DNA from: JBMYZL01 sp965661765
Lineage (GTDB): Bacteria > Bacteroidota > Bacteroidia > Flavobacteriales_D > Sanyastnellaceae
DNA: 64,000 nt
Assembly: GCA_965661765.1 (NCBI GenBank)
Contig: CBFIFE010000007.1
Coordinates: forward strand, 11,374-75,373
Reading direction: 5' to 3'
The first letter of the stretch is position 1; the number at the start of each line of letters is the position of its first letter. Below are positions 53,209 to 60,691 of this stretch, piece by piece. The notes beneath the pieces were generated by a model, which was given only the letters and a program-made list of their open reading frames with translations, searched no databases and was not told the origin of the DNA. Position numbers and translations under genes: made by a program.

Positions 53209-54188
53209 ACCACCGGACGATTCGGGGCTGGATTGCCCTGCACTGTCTCGAAGGTGGTGCGTGGCTCATCGCCCTGCTCCGCGGCGCCCATCGCCTCGAC
53301 AATTTCTTCGTCCCGACATGGATGGACGCCCGTCAGGCCCAATGGTTCGCCGCGGCCCTTTTGTTTTCCGCGGGGCGCATCACTGCCGAGGCCCGAAGGG
53401 AGGAGCGAGACACGTTCTGGCCCCACGTGATGGGGGCGCTGCTCGCCGCCGCTGCTGTGGTCGGGTTGTTGTGGCATCCTTTCGGCGAAAAGCACGAACT
53501 CGCGTGGGCCCCAGCAATTGGCATTCCGTTGGCAGCAGCCTGTGCCGTCCAAATCAAGAATCGGGCATTGCCTGCGACCGACTGGGCATGGATCGTGGTG
53601 ATCATCGGCGCCTGCATCGGCACGCATTTCAGTGAGGCCTTGCGCCCGGTGACGAGCTTGCCAGGAAAATTGTCGGTCGTCGGATTGAGTGACAAGAGCA
53701 GCGGCGCCATCCATCAAGGCGAATTGGCCGCCTTTGGCGGGCAGTGGGTGGGCATGGCAAAAGGACCGGATTTGGCCTTCGAAATGATGGAAAGCGAACC
53801 CGTTCAATACACTGAAAATGAGCGGGTTCAATACAAAGGCCAAATCTACCGCTGCATCCATCCCCACACCGCGAGCCACGACTTCGCTGCGGATGTTGCC
53901 CACTGGGACTTGATGCTTCGTCCACAAGGCACGCATGCGGATTCCATTCCGGCTTGGGCGCCGGGCAAGCCGGGCACAAAACGGCTCACATTTGATGCAG
54001 CACTCGCCGGTGGCTTCAGATGCGCCGTGCACTGGCTCTCGCCCGACAAAAAGACGGCCATTGTGAGCATCACAAAAATTCGTGGGTTGGGTTGTGGGAT
54101 GGCGGGGTTGGTTTGGTTGATTGTGGGCACGTGGCTTGCGGCCATCCGTTCATTGCGCGCATCTTTGCAACCAGATGCCACCCCCTGA
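53205..54188 (+). CDS. Membrane protein of unknown function with carbohydrate-binding-like segment
   Basis: A 327-residue protein with membrane segments around residues 10-25, 45-60, 75-93, 100-114, 120-140 and 300-318. A soluble loop (~145-295) holds VQYTENERVQYKGQIYRCIHPHTA then HWDLMLR, spacing of aromatic residues like that of chitin-binding or CBM5/12-type modules (Y..G..Y.C...H.A.....W). No enzymatic motif is visible. It overlaps the exonuclease stop by 4 nt and the DUF2520 start by 14 nt, so it is part of a four-gene run. Function is unknown; a saccharide-binding role is speculation. Confidence 0.75.
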   Translation: MNHRTIRGWIALHCLEGGAWLIALLRGAHRLDNFFVPTWMDARQAQWFAAALLFSAGRITAEARREERDTFWPHVMGALLAAAAVVGLLWHPFGEKHELAWAPAIGIPLAAACAVQIKNRALPATDWAWIVVIIGACIGTHFSEALRPVTSLPGKLSVVGLSDKSSGAIHQGELAAFGGQWVGMAKGPDLAFEMMESEPVQYTENERVQYKGQIYRCIHPHTASHDFAADVAHWDLMLRPQGTHADSIPAWAPGKPGTKRLTFDAALAGGFRCAVHWLSPDKKTAIVSITKIRGLGCGMAGLVWLIVGTWLAAIRSLRASLQPDATP

Positions 54189-55023
54189 ACACATCCATTC
54201 CGACCACGGCCTTTCCGACCCCCGCAATGCGCCACCGTTGCGCCTGGGTGTATGCGGCACGGGCAAAGTGGCAACAGCCTTCCTGCGGCGCTGGTCGACC
54301 TTGACTGCTGCGGTGGATGTTCGGTGGGTTTGGGGCAGGAGACCGGATGCGGTGGAGGAAATGCGCGAAAAAGTGGGGGGCACTTGGCAAGTCCTTGGGG
54401 ATTGGCGGGACGGGGTTTCGGAGGTCGATTGGATTGCGCTGGCGGTGAGCGACGACGCCATACCAGAATTCCACGCGCCTTTGCCCAACAGCGTTCGCAC
54501 GTTTCACTTCAGTGGTTCCGTCGCTTGCCCGGCCCATGGCGCCGTTTTGTGGCCGATTCGGGCCATCCAAGAGGACATCCCACCAGACTTCGATACGTTG
54601 CCCTGCGCCCTTCAGATTTCGGCCGGACACAATTCGGACGGACACCATGACACGGCTTTCGAGGCTTTCATGCGGCAAACCGCGCCCAATTGCCGCATCA
54701 TGAACGACGAAGAGCGAATGCAAGCGCACATCGCAGCCGTTTTTGCGGCGAACATTTCGAATCATGCCTTCGCCATTGCGCAAGATTTGGCCCATGCGGC
54801 TGGCTTGCCCTGGGAGACCTTTGCGCCACTCGTCCAAGGGGTGGGCCAAACCGCCACCGCCGGACATTCAAAATCTGCCCAAACAGGCCCTGCACTCCGA
54901 AGAGATGCCGGGACGTTGGAACGCCACCGGGTTTGGCTGAAACAGCATGCCCCCCAGTGGCTTCCCCTGTACAATGCCGCCTCCGCGAGCATCCAAAACC
55001 ACGACACAACCCCGACTCCATGA
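54175..55023 (+). CDS. Rossmann-fold DUF2520 protein
   Basis: A 282-residue protein. The N-terminal half is a Rossmann NAD(P)-type fold (LRLGVCGTGKVATAF around residue 23), and the C-terminal half matches DUF2520, with HIAAVFAANISNHAFAIAQDLA and TGPALRRDAGTLERH. DUF2520 proteins resemble 6-phosphogluconate/pyrroline-carboxylate-type reductases but have no proven reaction. It overlaps the membrane protein gene by 14 nt and KdsC by 4 nt. In Bacteroidota DUF2520 and a KdsC-type phosphatase often sit together, which supports a shared role that is not yet known. Confidence 0.88.
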   Translation: MPPPEHIHSDHGLSDPRNAPPLRLGVCGTGKVATAFLRRWSTLTAAVDVRWVWGRRPDAVEEMREKVGGTWQVLGDWRDGVSEVDWIALAVSDDAIPEFHAPLPNSVRTFHFSGSVACPAHGAVLWPIRAIQEDIPPDFDTLPCALQISAGHNSDGHHDTAFEAFMRQTAPNCRIMNDEERMQAHIAAVFAANISNHAFAIAQDLAHAAGLPWETFAPLVQGVGQTATAGHSKSAQTGPALRRDAGTLERHRVWLKQHAPQWLPLYNAASASIQNHDTTPTP

Positions 55024-55544
55024 ACAAGTCCTCACTGGATTTCAGCAACATTCAACGCATTGCCTTCGACTACGACGGCGTTTTCACAAATGGCATCGTT
55101 TTGTTGATGCCCGATGGCAGCCAAGTGCGCTCGGCAAGCGTGCGCGATGGCTATGCCGTTCAGTGGGCTGCTCGCCAGAATGTCCCCATCAGCTTGATCA
55201 CAGGGGGGCGTGAAGAAAGCGTGCGACTGCGGATGAATGGTTTGGGCGTGGAGGACGTTCACCTTGGATCGGGGAACAAGTTGGAAGTGGTCACGCGCTT
55301 GTGCCAAACCGAGTGGGGCATCGACCTCTCGGACCTCGCCTACATGGGCGACGACCTGCCGGATTTGCCGGTCCTTGAAGCCTGCGGGCTTTCGATGTGT
55401 CCGGCGGATGCGGTCCCTGAGGTTCAGGCCATCTGCGACTATGTCAGTCCATTGCCTGGCGGGGCCGGGTGTGTGCGCGACGTCCTGGAACGAATGATGA
55501 AGGACAAGGGGATTTGGCACGGTGAAGGCCTCCACCACTGGTGA
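55020..55544 (+). CDS. KdsC-type HAD phosphatase
   Basis: A 174-residue HAD superfamily enzyme of the KdsC/YrbI group, the phosphatase that makes Kdo from Kdo-8-phosphate in lipopolysaccharide synthesis. HAD motif I is AFDYDGVFTNG (nucleophile Asp near residue 17), motif II is LITGGREE, motif III is GSGNKLEVV, and motif IV is YMGDDLPDLPVL. No cap domain is present, as expected. Other nonulosonic acid 9-phosphate phosphatases share this fold. It overlaps the DUF2520 gene by 4 nt and stands 42 nt before yidC. Confidence 0.88.
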   Translation: MNKSSLDFSNIQRIAFDYDGVFTNGIVLLMPDGSQVRSASVRDGYAVQWAARQNVPISLITGGREESVRLRMNGLGVEDVHLGSGNKLEVVTRLCQTEWGIDLSDLAYMGDDLPDLPVLEACGLSMCPADAVPEVQAICDYVSPLPGGAGCVRDVLERMMKDKGIWHGEGLHHW

Positions 55545-55567
55545 GGCATCTCTCCCCACGAAACCCT

Positions 55568-55575
55568 TACCTTCG
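55568..55575 (+). promoter_or_regulatory. -7 box TACCTTCG before yidC
   Basis: TACCTTCG lies 11 nt before the yidC ATG, giving a leader of only a few nt. One change from TAnnTTTG; no -33 TTG found. Confidence 0.35.
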
Positions 55576-55586
55576 CACCCGCAACT

Positions 55587-57566
55587 ATGGATCGGAACAA
55601 CATCATTGGAATCGGCCTGATGGTCGTCCTTTACATCGGCTACGTGCTCTATGCCACGCCTTCAGCGGAGGAGCGCGCAGCGATGCAAGAGGAAGCGCGG
55701 AAGGCGCTTGCTGCCCAAGACAGCTTGGCGCGTTTGGAAGAAGAGGCCNNNNNNNNNNNNNNNNNNNNNNNNNNNNNNNNNNNNNNNNNNNNNNNNNNNN
55801 NNNNNNNNNNNNNNNNNNNNNNNNNNNNNNNNNNNNNNNNNNNNNNNACTGCCCTCAAACTGGAAGCCACCGAGGCGCGGGCTTTGCCGGACTCGTCGAT
55901 TTCGGCCGAGGCCTCGGCTGCCTTGGTCAGTCGTTACGGCGTTCTCGCAAGTGCCATCGGTGGGACAGATCAGGAATACGTGCTCAAGTCGAGCGTGCTG
56001 GAAGTGCGCATCGCCAGCCGTGGCGGCATGCCACAATCGGCTGTGCTTCAAGATGGATACACCCGCTTTCACGACGGTGAGCCCGTTTCTTTGTGGCGTG
56101 CCTCCGAGGGGCAACTCGACTTGATCCTCGACGTGGCCGGTGCTGGGAAAGTGCGGCTGTCAGATTTGCATTTTTCCGCAAGACAAGCCACAGACACCAT
56201 GTTGACCCTTGTGGCCGATTGTGGCAATGACCAGCAATTGAGCTGGACGTATACGTTGGCCGATTATCGGTTGAAGTCTGACTTTGCGCTGCTGAATTTG
56301 GCTGGCGAGGTCAGCGAAACCTCTGTGATGGTTTGGGAGGTCATCGGGGAGGCGAACGAAAAGGGCATTGAATGGGAGCGCCAGCACAGTGCGGTCTACT
56401 ACCGCGAAGAGGGCATGGGCCGGGATTACTTGAGCGATGGTGCTGAGGATGATGCGGATGTGGAGGGCCGATTGGATTGGGTGGCCTTCAAGCAGAATTT
56501 TTTCTCGGCGCTGTTGACTGCCGAAGGCGGCTTTGAGCCAGGCGCCTACCTCGCCAGCGCACCGATTGAAGAGGACAGCACAGCCACCATGCGCTATGTC
56601 GCCGAATTGCCCGTGGCTTTCCAATCCGTTGGATCGACGTCAGGCACCACTTTCCGTTGGTTCTACGGCCCCAACGACTTGCCCATTTTGGAACGCACGG
56701 GGCTCGAGGAAGTCGGCCGAATCATCGATTACGGCTGGTGGATTTTCGGATGGGTCAACCGCCATTTGATTTTGCCGCTGTACAATTGGCTCACCAGCAG
56801 CATTGCGAACGTCGGCATTGTGATCTTGATCATCACGGTCATCATCAAATTGGCCCTCTCCCCCATCACATGGAAGAATTTCCTGAGCTCGGCCAAGATG
56901 CGGGTTCTCCGGCCAGAAATGGACGCCATCAACGCCAAGCACAAAGACGATGCCATGGCACGCCAACAGGCGACGATGGCGCTCTATCGAGAAACCGGCG
57001 TGAATCCCTTGGCCGGTTGTTTGCCTGCAGTCTTGCAAATGCCCATTCTGTATGCAATGTTCCGGTTCTTCCCTGCGAACATCGATTTGCGGGGGCGCAG
57101 TTTTTTGTGGGCAGATGACCTGGGCGCCTTCGACAGCATCCTGGATTTGCCATTCAACATTCCGTTTTATGGTGCGCATGTCAGCGGCTTCACCATCTTG
57201 ATGGCGGCTTCGACGTTCTTCTACATGCGCCTCACCATGGCCAACCAGCCCGCACAACCGCAGCAGCCTGGCATGCCCAACATGCAGGTGATTCAGCAGA
57301 TTTTCCCTTTCATGATGCTGTTTTTCTTCAATCGCTTCGCCGCAGGCTTGAGCTTGTATTACTTGGCTGCGAATGTCATCAGCATCGGGCAGATGTATGC
57401 AATCAAGGCCTTCTTCATCGACGAGGACAAAATCCGTCGGAAGATTGAGGCGAAAAAAGCGCAGCCCAAGAAAAAGTCCTCCTTCCAGCAGCGCCTTGAA
57501 CAGATGCAGCAAGAACAGCAAAAGCGAACCAAGGACATCCAGGACCGCAAAAAGAATCGAAAATGA
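55587..57566 (+). CDS. yidC: Membrane protein insertase YidC (with assembly gap)
   Basis: A 659-codon insertase including 33 undefined codons (55749-55847). It has an N-terminal membrane segment (IIGIGLMVVLYIGYVLYA), a large periplasmic domain (about residues 90-380), then the insertase core with membrane segments starting VGIVILIITVIIKLALSPIT, including the hydrophilic groove and the NPLAGCLPAVLQMPILYAMFRFF motif. YidC inserts membrane proteins alone or with SecYEG. The C-terminus is a basic tail rich in Lys and Gln, usual for Bacteroidota. The gap falls in the variable charged region after the first membrane segment. It overlaps the DUF6438 gene by 4 nt. Confidence 0.96.
   Translation: MDRNNIIGIGLMVVLYIGYVLYATPSAEERAAMQEEARKALAAQDSLARLEEEAXXXXXXXXXXXXXXXXXXXXXXXXXXXXXXXXXTALKLEATEARALPDSSISAEASAALVSRYGVLASAIGGTDQEYVLKSSVLEVRIASRGGMPQSAVLQDGYTRFHDGEPVSLWRASEGQLDLILDVAGAGKVRLSDLHFSARQATDTMLTLVADCGNDQQLSWTYTLADYRLKSDFALLNLAGEVSETSVMVWEVIGEANEKGIEWERQHSAVYYREEGMGRDYLSDGAEDDADVEGRLDWVAFKQNFFSALLTAEGGFEPGAYLASAPIEEDSTATMRYVAELPVAFQSVGSTSGTTFRWFYGPNDLPILERTGLEEVGRIIDYGWWIFGWVNRHLILPLYNWLTSSIANVGIVILIITVIIKLALSPITWKNFLSSAKMRVLRPEMDAINAKHKDDAMARQQATMALYRETGVNPLAGCLPAVLQMPILYAMFRFFPANIDLRGRSFLWADDLGAFDSILDLPFNIPFYGAHVSGFTILMAASTFFYMRLTMANQPAQPQQPGMPNMQVIQQIFPFMMLFFFNRFAAGLSLYYLAANVISIGQMYAIKAFFIDEDKIRRKIEAKKAQPKKKSSFQQRLEQMQQEQQKRTKDIQDRKKNRK
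55749..55847. other. Assembly gap (99 N)
   Basis: Ninety-nine undefined bases inside yidC, in the poorly conserved charged linker, so the missing content cannot be guessed. The length equals that of the other gap, and the frame is kept across it. Confidence 0.95.
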
Positions 57567-58057
57567 TGCGGAAGGCCACGTGGTGCGCGCTGCTTTGTGG
57601 CTGGCTGAGCTTGACCGCTTGCCAGCAATCGGGCATGTTGCCTGCTGCAACTGGCGCTGTGTTGATTGAGCATGAGCGCGGCGCCTGCTTCGGGCCTTGC
57701 CCCATCTTCCTGCTCCAATGGCACGACAATGGCTCTGCCTCCCTGAACGTGCAAAAGGGGTTCCCCGAAGATCGAGATGGCAAGTTGTCGCCAGGAAACT
57801 ATTTTCGTCCCGCTTCAAAATCCAACCAAACGGCGATGGCCGAAATCCTGAGTTTGGCCGAAGAGATGTCCTTTGACACCCTCGGCGGGCGTTACGACAA
57901 CCCGATGATCATGGACCTCCCCACGATTCGAACGGTTGTCAATGGGGTGGAGGTTGTGGATCGGTACAAGGGTCCAGATTTGGCCCTGTTGTACGATGCC
58001 CTCTCCGGCTGGATACTCTCTGGAAATTGGGAGAAAGAGAAAGACACAAACAACTGA
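57563..58057 (+). CDS. DUF6438 lipoprotein
   Basis: A 164-residue protein with a lipobox (LTAC, cysteine near residue 20) and the DUF6438 signature VLIEHERGACFGPCPIFLLQWHDNGSASLNVQ (two Cys in CFGPCP). This family is small, often a lipoprotein in Bacteroidota, and of unknown role. The start overlaps the yidC stop by 4 nt. The coding region ends 28 nt before the S46 peptidase gene. A link to membrane protein insertion is only suggested by the coupling. Confidence 0.85.
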   Translation: MMRKATWCALLCGWLSLTACQQSGMLPAATGAVLIEHERGACFGPCPIFLLQWHDNGSASLNVQKGFPEDRDGKLSPGNYFRPASKSNQTAMAEILSLAEEMSFDTLGGRYDNPMIMDLPTIRTVVNGVEVVDRYKGPDLALLYDALSGWILSGNWEKEKDTNN

Positions 58058-58085
58058 TCAAAAACATTTTACCAGAATCACCTGA

Positions 58086-60422
58086 ATGAAGATGAAAAGA
58101 TTTCTGACCACTGCCTTTTTGGGCTTGATGACGTTCACCACTGCTGTCGCCGACGAAGGCATGTGGGTCGTGAACATGTTGCAGCGCATCTATGATGCTG
58201 AACTCAACGGTATGGGCCTCAACCTCACGCCTGAAGAGATTTACAACATCAACGAGGCATCGCTCAAAGACGCCATTGTTCGCCTCAACGGTGGGCAATG
58301 CACCGGGGAGGTCATTTCGGACCAAGGTTTGGTCTTGACAAACCACCACTGTGCCTACGACGCCATCCAAGGATTCAGCGCACCGGAGCATGATTACCTG
58401 ACCGATGGTTTCTTTGCCCTTTCGTTGGATCAGGAAATGCACATCGAAGGTTTCGAGGTTTCTTTCCTTCGCCGCATTGATGATGTCACAGGCCAAATTC
58501 TGGCCAACGTCACAGATGACATGGACGAAGAGGCCAGAGCTGGCGCCATCGCAGAAGCCCGAAAGGCTTTGATGCAAGAGATGAACCCCGACGGAGAAAA
58601 GGAGCTGGAGCTCAAGTCATTCTACTATGGCAATGAGTATTACATGTTCGAATACGAGACATACATGGACGTCCGGTTGGTGGCTGCACCCCCTGAGAGT
58701 GTCGGCAAATACGGCGGAGACACAGACAACTGGATGTGGCCGCGCCACACGGGTGATTTCAGCATGCTCCGCATCTATGCAGGAAAGGACAACGCACCTG
58801 CAGAACACAGTGAAGACAATGTGCCCTATGCGCCAGCGAGGCACTTGAACATCTCCCTCGGTGGCGTGAAGGCTGGCGACTTCACGATGGTCATGGGCTA
58901 TCCAGGTTCCACCGATCGTTTCCTCAGCAGCTGGGGCATTCGCCAAGCGTTGGACTTGTACAATCCCGCGGTGGTCGACGTTCGCGATTTGAAACTCAAA
59001 ACGATGAAGTCCCACATGGACCTGGACAAAGCCGTCCGGATTCAATACGCTGCAAAGTATGCTTCAACAGCGAACTACTGGAAGTATTACATCGGTCAAT
59101 CCAAAGGCCTCAAGAGGTTGGATGTGGAGTCGAAGAAGGAGGAAATTGAGACCGAATTCACAGCTTGGGTGAACAGCAACCCCAAGCGGCAAGCGAAATA
59201 TGGCGATGCGCTGAAGCTCATCCAGGATTACTACGACGGAACGAACCACAAAGTGCTGGCCGACGTCTATGCGCGCGAGGCAGGATTGCTGGGTGCCGAT
59301 GTCATCTTGTTCGGCATTCGTTTTGCCCGAATGGCGCCTGGTTTGCTGGCCGAAGATGGCAACCCTGAAGAAATTGAAGCATTGCGAGCGCAACTGAAGG
59401 AAATGGCCGAGGGCTTCTTTGATGAGTACGACCAAGCCACAGACCGCGATTTGTTCGTCAAAATGTTGAGCAAGTACAAATCGGACATTGCCCCGGAGTT
59501 TTGGCCTTCATTTTTCGAAACCATCGACGGCAAGTACAAGGGTTCGTTTGACAATTACGCGGAGAAAATGTATGCCAAATCCATGTTGGTCGACCCCGCT
59601 CGCTGCATGGACTTCATTGACAATCCCTCGCAGAAGGCGCTGGACAAGGATTTGGGGGTCACAGCTGGATTGAGCATCCTCGATGCCTACCTCGGCAGCA
59701 TGGCCGATCCAGTGCAAGAGAAGTACGATCGCGGATACCGACTCTTCGTTGCCGGCTTGCGCGAAATGAACCCTGACAAGTTGTACTACCCAGACGCGAA
59801 TTCAACCATGCGGATGACGGCTGGTGTCGTCGGTCCATATGACGCAGCCGATGCAGTGTTCTATTCATACTACACCACGGCGAATGGCATCTTGGAGAAG
59901 AAGGACAACGCAAACCCTGAATTTGTCGTGCCTGACGCCTTGGACGAGCTGATTCGCAACCGCGACTTCGGCCGATGGGCAGATCCTCGGTCGAAGGAAC
60001 TGCACGTCTGCTTCATCCACAGCACAGACATCACTGGTGGCAACTCCGGCAGCCCGGTAATGAATGGCAACGGCGATTTGATTGGTTTGGCGTTTGATGG
60101 CAATTGGGAAGCCATGAGTGGGGACATTGCCTTTGAAGAAGAATTGCAACGAACCATCTCAGTGGACATTCGCTATGTGATGTGGGTCTTGGACAAATTT
60201 GCAGGCGCCACAAACTTGATCGAGGAAATGGATTTTGTCGACGAGCGTGGAGCGGGTCGGAGCGCTGTGCGTGAGCAACCGCTTGAAAAAGGCGGAGGTT
60301 TGGGCGCTCGATTGCAGGAGGTCACAGGCATGACCAAGGAGCAGATCAAGGCTTTGAGTGCTGAAGAGCGTCGCGCGGTGATGCGGAAAATCCGGGACAA
60401 CGAAGACAACGAAGACAACTAA
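58086..60422 (+). CDS. S46 family dipeptidyl-peptidase (DPP7-type)
   Basis: A 778-residue serine exopeptidase that removes dipeptides from peptide N-termini in the periplasm. Signal peptide residues 1-23. The catalytic His lies in LTNHHCAYD (residues 85-93), the Asp in GGDTDNWMWPRHTGDF, and the Ser in GGNSGSP (Ser654). The residue 18 positions after the Ser, which sets specificity, is Gly672 in LAFDGNW, as in Porphyromonas DPP7 (hydrophobic P1 preferred) and unlike the Arg of DPP11 (acidic P1). The C-terminus ends in DNEDNEDN, an acidic repeat encoded by a short repeat just before a minisatellite. It is close to the YidC-DUF6438 pair and followed by a terminator. Confidence 0.95.
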   Translation: MKMKRFLTTAFLGLMTFTTAVADEGMWVVNMLQRIYDAELNGMGLNLTPEEIYNINEASLKDAIVRLNGGQCTGEVISDQGLVLTNHHCAYDAIQGFSAPEHDYLTDGFFALSLDQEMHIEGFEVSFLRRIDDVTGQILANVTDDMDEEARAGAIAEARKALMQEMNPDGEKELELKSFYYGNEYYMFEYETYMDVRLVAAPPESVGKYGGDTDNWMWPRHTGDFSMLRIYAGKDNAPAEHSEDNVPYAPARHLNISLGGVKAGDFTMVMGYPGSTDRFLSSWGIRQALDLYNPAVVDVRDLKLKTMKSHMDLDKAVRIQYAAKYASTANYWKYYIGQSKGLKRLDVESKKEEIETEFTAWVNSNPKRQAKYGDALKLIQDYYDGTNHKVLADVYAREAGLLGADVILFGIRFARMAPGLLAEDGNPEEIEALRAQLKEMAEGFFDEYDQATDRDLFVKMLSKYKSDIAPEFWPSFFETIDGKYKGSFDNYAEKMYAKSMLVDPARCMDFIDNPSQKALDKDLGVTAGLSILDAYLGSMADPVQEKYDRGYRLFVAGLREMNPDKLYYPDANSTMRMTAGVVGPYDAADAVFYSYYTTANGILEKKDNANPEFVVPDALDELIRNRDFGRWADPRSKELHVCFIHSTDITGGNSGSPVMNGNGDLIGLAFDGNWEAMSGDIAFEEELQRTISVDIRYVMWVLDKFAGATNLIEEMDFVDERGAGRSAVREQPLEKGGGLGARLQEVTGMTKEQIKALSAEERRAVMRKIRDNEDNEDN

Positions 60423-60555
60423 GGAGACCAGGGGGACTAGGGGGACTAGGGAACGAGGGTGACCAGGGTGACTAGGGAACGAGGGGGACCAGGGTGACTA
60501 GGGTGACGAGGGTGACCAGGGGGACTAGGGAACGAGGGTGACTAGGGTGACGAGG
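60423..60555 (+). repeat. G-rich 9-bp minisatellite (GGGTGACTA-type)
   Basis: About 14 units starting directly after the S46 stop. The unit is GGGKGACNA (9 bp), with an 8-bp variant GGGAACGA occurring three times. Each unit has a run of at least three G and a 5-6 nt spacer, so four or more tracts fit the G-quadruplex pattern on the sense strand. It could also be a slippage-prone or regulatory repeat in the transcript 3' end. No other copy is seen in the window. Confidence 0.85.
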
Positions 60556-60562
60556 ATTGGAG

Positions 60563-60598
60563 AGTCCGGAGATGCTTGAAGGCGTCTCCGGACTTTTT
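60563..60598 (+). terminator. Rho-independent terminator after S46 peptidase and minisatellite
   Basis: AGTCCGGAGA (60563-60572) pairs perfectly with TCTCCGGACT (60585-60594), followed by four more T. It is on the sense strand of the S46 gene. Confidence 0.9.
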
Positions 60599-60691
60599 GC
60601 TGTTCGGGCCCATGGGTTCGGCCCAACGGGGTCAGTCTACCCAGGGCAGGCCATGCGTGGCGGTCACCGAGGGGCGATTGGGAAGTCTTGG

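Noticed and set aside
60423..60555. CRISPR array or telomere-like repeat
   Set aside because: Units are 8-9 bp with no unique spacers; it is a simple minisatellite, and no cas gene is present.
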